DNA from: Acanthamoeba lenticulata
Lineage: Eukaryota; Discosea; Longamoebia; Acanthamoebidae
Direction: 5' to 3'
Length of the DNA: 16,127 nt
Assembly: GCA_002179805.1 (NCBI GenBank)
Contig: NAVB01000228.1
Coordinates: forward strand, 1 to 16,127
This document shows positions 9,238 through 16,127 of the stretch, in pieces; positions within the stretch are counted from its first letter, which is position 1, and every line of letters begins with the position of its first letter. A program made the position numbers and the translations under genes. Below the pieces are notes generated by a model. It saw only the letters and a list, made by a program, of their open reading frames with translations. It made no database searches and was not told the origin of the DNA.

Positions 9238-12200
9238 ATGGATTTTCTGAACCTTTTCAAGAAGCCGTCGAAGGACAAGACGACAGAAGAGGAAACGGCC
9301 CAAAATGAGGTAATAATCTTGTTCATTTTTGCTGCCACGTAGACTGCATCGATGATCACTCGCCCCCGGTTTTCGTTCACTTGCACCCATCTGCCCCTCC
9401 CTGCTGACGCTCCTCTGAAAAAACGTGTTCAGGGGCCAGAGAATGAAGAAGAGGAAGAGCGGGAGACCGATGAAGAGCTCATCAAGTCGGTCGATGCGCG
9501 TTACTACACGCCCGACTTCGACCCTGTAGCGGAGCTTTTCAACCAGCTGCCGGCCAACTTTGATGAGCAGTGGCTCGCCAAGGAGAGCAAGCGCAGAGAA
9601 CGACAACGGGAGCTCATTGAGGCCTCCCTCGCCGACCGCGTTATCAAGAGCTACGGCGCGTTTGGTTAGTGCTTCCTCCTCTTCCAACTCTTCTTCATCT
9701 TCGACCTGTGCTCATCACCCGTCGATGCTCGTCGCGACGACGACAGTCCAGGGCATGTCGCAGGTGCAGCACGTGGGTTCTGATCTTCACCTGGCGGCCT
9801 TCCTGTGCAAGGCCGCGCGGCTCAAGCTGGCGTCGACGAAGAGCGCCATGGGCAAGACCTGCTTTTCCGTCCTCTCCAACTACCGACGCACGTGCATCAC
9901 GGAGCAGGTCATCGCCCGGCTCACGGCTATGCAGTCGGTCATGGACGTCGAGGACCGCGCACGGCAGGCCGCCGAGGCGGGCGACTTTGCGCGCGCCGTG
10001 GAGCTCTGCCTCGAGTGCCGGCAGAAGACCATCAGCCTTTCGGCCTGCGTGGCCTCCCGCGGCCTCGCCGGGCGCATCCAATCGGCCTACGCCTCGGTTC
10101 AAAAATCGCTCGACTCGGCCCTCTACGAGTCCTGCCGTCGATTCGACGCCGCCCGCTACAGGCCTGTACGCCATCCAGTCCTTGCTCTCGCCCGTCTCGT
10201 CAGCGATTTGCAATGGCCATTGTCATTGATGATGATGGTTGTCGTCCTTTCGTTGTGGACTCAGGCGGTGCTGGCATATCGACTCATCGGCAAGTCCGAC
10301 CGCGTGCTGGAGAGGCTGCAGCGGCACTGGCTGGCGGCCATCCACGCCGAGTCGGTGGTCGCCCTCCAGCCGTACATCCCCGCCAAGGCCGCGACCACCC
10401 AAGGTGCGCTGCTCTCTCTCTCTCTCTCTCTCTTTCCTCTCCGTACACGGTCTTGACGCGGCCGACACCACTCACGCGCGGCTTTCGTTTGAGCGCAGTG
10501 GCGACCACAACGGCGGCGGCGACAACAACAACCACGACGGCAACAGTGACGGCGGCGGCCGCGGCGAATGGGGAAAGTCAGGCGGCCAACTTCCGGGATC
10601 TGTGCAAGACCTTGGCACAGGAGAGCCTGGCCCCGTGCCTCACGGACTTGCTTCACCGGCTCACGCTGCTCCTCTTCGCCATGCACTGCATGTGCCTCTG
10701 GCACAAGCACCAGCCGGTCGATGTCGACACCTCGTCCTACCTCTCCGAGATACACGGCGGTACCACCACCACCATGCGCCCTTTGCCTTCTTCGGCTGCC
10801 ACGTCAGCAACACAGGGGATTGGCCCGCGGGAGGACGCCACTGAAGGAGGCTTGGGCGGGGGACAACAGGGCTGGAGCGATTCCGAAAGACCCTGTGGAC
10901 AGAGATGCAGCGGAAGGTGTCTGCCTTGCTGGCCATCGCCGACTTTGCCTCGCTTCAGCTCGACCAGTTTTTGCAGATCCTCTCCGTCCTCGAGCAGGTT
11001 CGCTGCCCTTTTCCCCGTTGCTTGCGACCATCATCCGTGGGCTGTTGTGGTTCGGCTTGACTCACCAGACTTTGTGTGTGGAGCAGTTTGCAGAGATCGG
11101 GGACTCCTTCAGCCAGAGCACGTCGCAGGGCCTGTTGGCTTCCATCAAGAAACAGAGCAAGGAGTTCTTCCTGCGCGAACACAAGCGACGCCTCGAGGAC
11201 CTGCCCACCATCCTGGAAGCCGAGACGTGGATCCGAATGCCCGTAAACCCCAGCTTCAACGCCCTCGGTACTTGCTGCTAAAATTATTCTTTTGTTATTT
11301 ATTTATTTTTTTTATTTATTTGAGAATATGAATGATTTTATCAACTCATTATTCATTCTTTTTGGCACAGACATCAAAGAGTTCAAGGAATTTATCACCA
11401 AGAGCGGGGCAGAGGCGCAAGCCGAGGCCAAGAGCGCTGCGGGCTTCGAGTGGTATGTCACCAACGGCAGCCCATTCGTCCGCCCCACAGGCGACACCGA
11501 GCCCGAGCTCACCGAGGAAACGAGCAACGGCGAACATGATGTAAGTGACACCAGCTTGCATTTGGTCTTTTAATTTATTTTCTGATTTCCTATTTTGTTG
11601 ATTGATTTCTTGCTGTTGGGGCAGACGAGCCGAGAGGAGGAGATCAACCCGGCCCTCTACGCGTCGTACGTGGACGAGGGCGATGGCACCGCCGCTTCGC
11701 CCGAGCCCGAGCGGCCACCGACAGACGAGGGGCCCGTCGTCGCCTCCTCGGCCATCCGCTTCCTCCAATACATCGGCAAATACCTCCAGCTCATGGTCCG
11801 CCCCCCTCCCCTTTCCCCCTTGTTCACCTCTTGGAGGGAGGAGATGATGGAGGAGAGGCTCACGCGCCTTTGGGGCCACGTCGTCACGTATTTATCTGGA
11901 AACAGGTGCTGCTGCGGCCGATTTCATTCGAGATCTTCGTGGGCGTGACGCACCTGTTCCAGTACTACGTCTACACAGTCTACTCGTTCTTTGGGAAGGA
12001 GAAGGAGGATCCCGAAGCCAGCGGCAACAACGGCATCGTCTCCACCATGTCCATGGTCGCCGCCGGTATTTTCCTGGACCAGCCCTAATCGTCCTCCTCC
12101 TCTTTCTCGGCTTCGGCCACCTCTGCGAAGTTGACGCGGCCATGTGTTGTATGTCGTGCGTCGGCGCAGGCGTGATGGCGGCGACGGGCGGGGAGGCGCA

Positions 12201-13392
12201 GCAGGAGGTCCTGGTGGTGCCGCGCCACTTGCATCCGTACCTGGCCGCCTGCCTGGCCCGCATCCGGGCCCAGCTCATCCACGAAGCCGGGCAGGAGAAG
12301 CGCAAATTCGCGATCGACGTGCGTCTTTTTATTACCAATAATTATTATTATGATTTACAAATACTTATTATAAATATATTTGGATTCACTCACGCCTTTC
12401 CTGCAGGAGGCACACTTGTCGGGGGCGGTCGACACCTCGGAAGCCAACGCCGCGGCGCTCGCCGAGCGGGTGGTGGCAGCGGAGACCCTCGCCTTTATGC
12501 ACAACGCGCTTCTCGCCGTCAAGACGCGCATGCAGGTACTCCTCCGCCTTCCCCTCTTCCCTCGATCCATGCCTCGCAGCCGCGGGACGAACCTCACACG
12601 CACGAACGCGGATGCGCAGAACCAATTGCCAAAGGCGCGGGAGTCCTACTGCAGCAAGTTCTATGAGCAGACGGTGGAGATGCTGCCCCACCTGCGGACC
12701 GGCATCTACCGGAGCGCGGCCACGCACCTGCTCCACTACGAGGGCTTCCCGACCAAGATCGCCAACTGCAAATGGGACATCAAGGACCTCGGCATGGACC
12801 ACAACGCCTACGTCGACCCCATGGTCAAAGAGTTTCTACGATTCAAGGCATGCCTCCTCCTCCTCCTCCTCCTCCACCTACTCAGCCCGCAGGCATGACG
12901 GTGATGATCATGGCGAGGACGAGTTGCTCACATCGTAGCGTCGTCAACCATTCGATTGGGGTGCAGCTCAAGCTGGAGGGCGTGCGGAAGAAGGGCAGCC
13001 TGCCGGGCGGGTCCTACACCGCCATGCTGCAGGCTGGCTGCGTGCACGTGATGGACGTCCTGATCGACGGCTTCTCGCGCGTGCGCAAGTGCTCGTTCGA
13101 GGGCCGCGGCTTGATGAAGCTCGACTTCCAGACGTTGCAGGCGAGCTTGAAGAAGACGCTCGCCCTCAAGTCCATCGCCGAGGCCGACCGGGTGGACGCC
13201 TTCATCAGCGCCTTCTACGAGCCCGAGACCGGCCTGCCGCAGTGGTTCCGGACGCACTACGGCGACTACACCCACAAGCAGCTGGTGGGCCTGGTCACCT
13301 CGATGCCCATCAAGCGCAAGCTCAGGTCGGAGCTGCTGCAGGTGTTGAGCGACCTCGAGAAGGAGCGACGAATCACCCAGCCCTCAACATGA
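9238..13392 (+). CDS. VPS50: Syndetin / VPS50 (CCDC132), EARP tethering complex subunit, complete
   Basis: Fourteen exons: 9238-9309, 9433-9664, 9747-10165, 10265-10403, 10499-10759, 10870-10997, 11087-11267, 11371-11540, 11625-11795, 11906-12065, 12170-12318, 12407-12535, 12620-12847, 12967-13392; 954 aa, close to the human 964. VPS50 replaces VPS54 in the VPS51-52-53 core to form EARP, which tethers vesicles in endocytic recycling. Seen: early YYTPDFDPVAELFNQLP; VELCLECRQK; VLAYRLIGKSDRVLERLQRH; AIHAESVVALQPYI; LREHKRRLEDL; IRFLQYIGKYLQLM; RPISFEIFVGVTHLFQYYVY; LAERVVAAETLAFM; FYEQTVEMLPHLRTGIYRSA; NCKWDIKDLG; the C-terminal VRKCSFEGRGLMKLDFQ and YTHKQLVGLV. Odd points: a Thr/Ala-rich low-complexity run (about 288-320) at the start of exon 5, a GC-AG intron at 12848-12966, and a stopless 99-nt intron at 10166-10264. 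It likely shares a promoter region with the SH3-PH gene. Confidence 0.95.
10411..10440 (+). repeat. (CT)n tract in VPS50 intron 4
   Basis: A run of ctctct soon after the donor of intron 10404-10498. Simple repeat, non-coding. Confidence 0.75.
12848..12966 (+). other. VPS50: GC-AG intron in VPS50
   Basis: The exon ends AAG at 12847 and the intron starts gcatgc, with a CTC repeat just inside and a stop (tga) in frame at 12896. It ends gtgcag at 12966. No usable GT donor fits. Joining 12847 to 12967 keeps phase 0, and the spacing from KEFLRF to LMKLDFQ matches human syndetin residue for residue as recalled, without a gap. Confidence 0.75.
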
Positions 13393-13612
13393 GAGACGAA
13401 ACAAACAATTTTGTGATCTGAGACTTAGTGGCCAAACCGAGACACAAAGTTTGTTTGGTCAAATTTTTGTTTGATGGCTTCAGTAAAACGAAAAGCAGAA
13501 TCCGGCGTAAATCCAGGCATTGAGAAAAGGGGTTGGTTGTGGTCTGGAAGATCTGAAGGCAAAGACAAAAGACTCAGGCAAGATTTTTTGCAGGCCCTCC
13601 CATTGTGTTCCA
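13393..13612. other. Tandem intergenic region between VPS50 and the PP2C-like gene
   Basis: AT-richer than the flanking coding sequence. No AATAAA is seen for VPS50. An in-frame TAA at 13508-13510 closes the PP2C frame upstream. A strong acceptor-like tttttttgcag (ends 13593) lies 20 nt before the first in-frame ATG and hints at an intron in the 5' leader, but no donor was established. Confidence 0.4.
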
Positions 13613-14932
13613 ATGGAGCTTGGTCCTGTAACAAGCCGCTTCAAGTCGGCGGGCCTGGTGGTCGCGACTCGCGTGGATTGGTGGCGCGAGCTCCCCAACA
13701 TGGCTGTTGTAAACGATGTGTCCCCCCTCCCATCCCCAAGATCACCTTCCCCTTCACGCGCCGACCGAAAAGGCCGCCGTGATAGCCGCAATAACAACAA
13801 AGCCGTCGAACCGACGATGCCACAAGTGGTGTGGGAGACGGAGGAGGAGGCTGCGGTGCCCCTGTCCGAGGGGGCTGGGGCGGCTTGGGACAACGACCAC
13901 GCCTCGGTGCGATCGCTCAGCACATACCCGCTGCTGCCGACGGGCCAGCGCGACGGCGACCCCAACGCCGACTGCGCCTGGGTGCGGCTCTACCCGACCC
14001 GCGCCATCCTGGCCCTCGCCGACGGCTGCAACTGGGGCTATCGGCCGCGCGAGGCCGCGCGCTCGGCAGTGGCGGCCCTCAAGGACTACCTCTCGCGGCG
14101 CGTGATCGGCTACCTGCCCGACCTGCACGAGGCCGCCCATTACCTCCTGCGCGGCTTCGCCGAGGCCGACCGCAAGATCATGGAGGGGAAGGACGACACC
14201 TGGGAGGCCGGCACGACCACCCTCATTGGCGGCGTCCTCCTCCAGCTGGTCCCTGCCTCGTCATCCTCTTCCTCCACCTCCTCGCCATCGACGTCCCCTC
14301 CCGCAGGAGGGGAGGATATGGGCGGCGGCGAGTGGGGCTTTGTGTGCTGCAGCGTGGGCGACTGCAAGGCGTTCCGCTACGCCGCGGCCAACGGCGGTGA
14401 GGTGACCGACATCACGGCGGGCAATCGGCTCAATGTGACTGACGTGCGCGACCCGGGCGGGCGCCTGGGGCCCTACCTCGAAGGCGGCGCGCCGGACCTG
14501 CGCAACTTGAAGCTGTACTACATCTCCTGCGAGCCGGGTGACCTCCTCTTGTTCCTCTCCGACGGCGTGCACGACAACTTTGACCCGCAGATGCTGGGCA
14601 AGGTCCCGCGCGAGGCGGGACTCGACCATGTGTCCGACGAGTCGTGGGACGTGGCCGACAACGAGGTCATGCTCGAGATCGAGATTGCCAAGGACCAGTA
14701 CCGCCGCCAGGTGCTCAAGCAGCTCATCGAGGCCGGCCCGATCAACCCCAAGGCCGTCACCGAGCGCCTCATGGCCCACTGCTACAGCACCACGCGCGCC
14801 TGCCGCGAGTACATGGAGACCAACCCGCAGGCCCGCCAGCCCACCGACTACCGCCAGTTCCCGGGCAAGATGGACCACACCACCGCTGCCTGCCTCGTCA
14901 TCCCCTCCCGCGGCTCCTTCGCCCGGTCGTGA
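13613..14932 (+). CDS. PP2C-like (PPM-type) phosphatase, single exon
   Basis: 439 aa from the first in-frame ATG (13613); an ATG at 13700 (410 aa) has better context (AAC before, G after) and may be the true start. About residues 1-75 are low-complexity (Ser/Pro/Arg-rich). PPM motifs: DPNADCAWV, ILALADGCNWG (motif with the metal-binding Asp, where typical PP2C has DGHGG), AGTTTLIGGVLL (GTT motif), SVGDCKAFRY (vGDSra), LLLFLSDGVHDNF (second metal Asp), and KMDHTTAACLVI (DNxT equivalent, DH here). The Asp residues expected to hold the metals are present, so serine/threonine phosphatase activity is plausible but unproven. A Ser/Thr/Pro-rich insert (about 213-232) follows the third motif and looks intron-like (Y-rich, ending ccgcag), but the frame stays open without removing it. 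It is intronless, unlike every multi-exon neighbour, and very GC-rich. Confidence 0.85.
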   Translation: MELGPVTSRFKSAGLVVATRVDWWRELPNMAVVNDVSPLPSPRSPSPSRADRKGRRDSRNNNKAVEPTMPQVVWETEEEAAVPLSEGAGAAWDNDHASVRSLSTYPLLPTGQRDGDPNADCAWVRLYPTRAILALADGCNWGYRPREAARSAVAALKDYLSRRVIGYLPDLHEAAHYLLRGFAEADRKIMEGKDDTWEAGTTTLIGGVLLQLVPASSSSSSTSSPSTSPPAGGEDMGGGEWGFVCCSVGDCKAFRYAAANGGEVTDITAGNRLNVTDVRDPGGRLGPYLEGGAPDLRNLKLYYISCEPGDLLLFLSDGVHDNFDPQMLGKVPREAGLDHVSDESWDVADNEVMLEIEIAKDQYRRQVLKQLIEAGPINPKAVTERLMAHCYSTTRACREYMETNPQARQPTDYRQFPGKMDHTTAACLVIPSRGSFARS

Positions 14933-15272
14933 TGTGCTCTGCTCCAAGTCGAGCGAGAAAGAGAGAAAAGGGAGAGGCAAGGAGTGATAGATGAATCTGG
15001 CAGTTGTGTTGGGGTGACAAAAAAAATAGTACTAATAAAAAGAAACAGCAACCGGCTCCGTTTCCAGGCACACGCCAGGCGAGGCGGCGTCGTTTAGTGT
15101 AGCAAAGCATGCAACGGCGTTGTGTGTAGTTGTGGTCTGCACTGCAGTGAGGAGGAGAGCACATGTGAGTTGTTGCCAGAAACGCTTTTGTGTTGTTTGA
15201 AACTATTTTGAAATAAAAAAGAAGTGCAAAACGTACGCGCGCGGGGTGGTAGGGGTGTGTCTCTGGTCTCGA
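14933..15272. terminator. Convergent 3' region with poly(A) signals for the PP2C-like gene
   Basis: AATAAA at 15034-15039 (about 100 nt past the stop) and another at 15212-15217 are candidate polyadenylation signals on the plus strand. No minus-strand AATAAA was found for the proline-rich gene. The rest (15050-15200) shows no coding features on either strand. Confidence 0.5.
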
Positions 15273-16127
15273 TCAGCCAAGAGAAGCACGCAGCCTCTGA
15301 ATCTCCGCCGACACGTCGTGCCCCGAGTTGTGCTGATCCCGGAGCTTCTCCAACGTCTACATATCGAGATGGAGGACATTGTCGTCAGTCGAAGAAAAAA
15401 AAGGGCGCGGCCATGCTTAGGTGGACAACAGGCGACGTCGGCATACCTCAAGATTGTTCCTGAGTTCTATACACTTCTCGAAGTTCATGGACGAGGTCGC
15501 CGCCTGCATGGCCACTTGCACCTTGGCGATGGCTTCGTCCAAAAAGGGGCCCACTGTGGAACCGCATACGGACAAGTCATAAAGAGAAAGAGAGAAGAGA
15601 GAGAAAGGCCAGGTGCGTTAACGGAAAGCACACAAGCCTACCGCAGGGCGGGGCAGCTTTATGCGCACCATCCTGGCCTCCGTTGCTGCTCGGGGCGGGC
15701 CTCGGTGGCGGGGCACCGGGCCTGGGCGGCGGACCGCCTGGCCTGGGCGGGGGCGCGCCGGGCCTGGGCGGGGCTCCACCGGGCGGTCCTCCGGAAGAAG
15801 GCGGCGGACCACCGGGCCTGGGCGGCGGGCCCGGCCTGTTGAATAAAACGCGCACACAAGTCAATCTCCGCCTGACGGCCTTCAGGCGGGCGGGGCACGG
15901 GACGAACCTGGGCGGAGGGCCGCCAGAGCTGGGCGCGCCATCATGGCCGGCTGTTGGCGGGGCAGGGCCGGGACCGCCTGGACGAGGCGGCGGGCCGCCG
16001 GCGGGGCCGCCACCGCCAGGCACGGGCGGGGCGCCTCGGCCAGAGGGCGGCGGGCCGGTGGGCGGGCCGCCCCGTCGTCGCGGCGGCGGGCCACCAGGAA
16101 CGCCGCGTCCGGGCGGCGGCGGGCCGT
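15273..16127 (-). CDS. Proline-rich protein with UVR-like helical C-terminus, 5' end outside window
   Basis: Minus-strand exons 16127-15908 (open at the edge), 15835-15642, 15553-15447 and 15356-15273 give the last 200 residues. About 140 residues are Pro/Gly/Arg-rich with repeated PPPRPGGP, APPPRPGAP and GGPPPSSGG motifs, typical of flexible SH3-, WW- or profilin-binding segments. The tail is then ordered: VGPFLDEAIAKVQVAM, then MNFEKCIELRNNLETLEKL, which resembles the UVR helical-hairpin motif (xFExAxxLRdxixxL), then a Gln/Arg-rich helix to TGA at 15275-15273. Phases (2, 1, 0) agree at every join, and the 72-nt intron within the proline tract (15907-15836) restores GGPPPR-PGPPPRP. Family not recognised; the N-terminal domains that would define it lie outside. 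A cytoskeletal or vesicle-coat scaffold is possible but not shown. Confidence 0.7.
15690..16127 (+). repeat. GC-rich low-complexity repeat (GGGC runs on plus strand)
   Basis: Imperfect repeats of gggcggcgggcc-like units encode the Pro/Gly tract on the other strand. Many GGG runs in short spacing on the plus strand (the template for the minus-strand gene) give it G-quadruplex potential. Likely prone to slippage and assembly error. Confidence 0.7.

Noticed and set aside
9003..9386. Minus-strand open frame spanning the VPS50 start, a possible upstream exon of the SH3-PH gene
   Set aside because: It contains a Phe/Leu-rich AT segment of the intergenic promoter and overlaps VPS50 exon 1; the SH3 domain is complete without it.
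9805..11331. A 508-codon open frame on the plus strand overlapping VPS50
   Set aside because: It crosses three VPS50 introns and coincides with the true frame only over exon 10499-10759. The remainder is Arg/Gly/Pro-rich shadow translation of GC-rich DNA.
13471..13782. Plus-strand ATG frame starting near the end of the VPS50-PP2C gap
   Set aside because: It runs in a different frame from the phosphatase, has no family features, and could not be spliced in phase to the PP2C frame with the sites seen.
14249..14314. Possible intron in the PP2C-like gene over the Ser/Pro-rich insert
   Set aside because: The best acceptor (ccgcag at 14306) gives a 58-nt intron that breaks the frame; the only in-frame acceptor is purine-rich. 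Kept as coding low-complexity sequence, though a 66-nt intron cannot be excluded.
14261..14980. Long antisense open frame opposite the PP2C-like gene
   Set aside because: It mirrors a GC-rich coding strand; the sense strand has all PPM motifs and the antisense translation has none.
1..16127. tRNA, rRNA, CRISPR, transposon or viral insertions
   Set aside because: No cloverleaf-like segments, spaced direct repeats, transposase or reverse-transcriptase motifs, or long terminal repeats were recognised on either strand by eye.

Overview
This is a compact, intron-rich nuclear segment from a GC-rich eukaryote. About 54 short introns (roughly 55 to 143 nt, T/Y-rich, mostly GT-AG) interrupt GC-rich exons. 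The gene set (RasGEF, Rab, steroid 5-alpha-reductase, four-CBS AMPK-gamma-like protein, kelch protein, SH3-PH adaptor, syndetin/VPS50, PP2C-like protein, proline-rich protein) and the architecture suggest a free-living amoebozoan, most like Acanthamoeba. That assignment is inference from composition and gene structure, not from a database match. No prokaryotic operons, RNA genes, CRISPR arrays or transposons were seen.

Layout: (1) 74-962 (+), the 3' part of a RasGEF catalytic domain gene, cut by the left edge. (2) 1352-2641 (-), a Rab-family GTPase in nine exons, one of them a 10-nt microexon that supplies most of the switch-II DxxGQ motif. (3) 2799-3858 (-), a steroid 5-alpha-reductase-like enzyme. 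(4) 3982-5610 (-), a 332-aa protein with four CBS domains, like AMPK gamma/SNF4. (5) 5738-7684 (+), a 409-aa six-kelch protein with a BC-box, resembling the KLHDC2/3/10 class of cullin-2 substrate receptors; it is divergent from gene 4 across only 127 bp. (6) 7900-9003 (-), a 187-aa SH3-PH protein. (7) 9238-13392 (+), a complete 954-aa VPS50/syndetin in 14 exons, one joined across a GC-AG intron. (8) 13613-14932 (+), an intronless PP2C-like phosphatase. (9) 15273-16127 (-), the 3' part of a gene for a proline-rich protein with a UVR-like helical tail, running off the right edge.

Exon models were built by hand. Each junction was chosen because the phases match and the joined protein restores the expected family motif; exon lengths were checked arithmetically for every multi-exon gene. 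The genes are not an operon. Several share endomembrane or signalling themes (Rab and VPS50 in vesicle traffic; RasGEF, CBS protein, SH3-PH and PP2C in signalling), but adjacency in a dense eukaryotic genome is weak evidence of joint function. The most notable points are the Rab microexon, the strong GT[A/G]C bias at splice donors, the GC-AG intron in VPS50, the BC-box kelch protein, and several stopless introns of length 3n.
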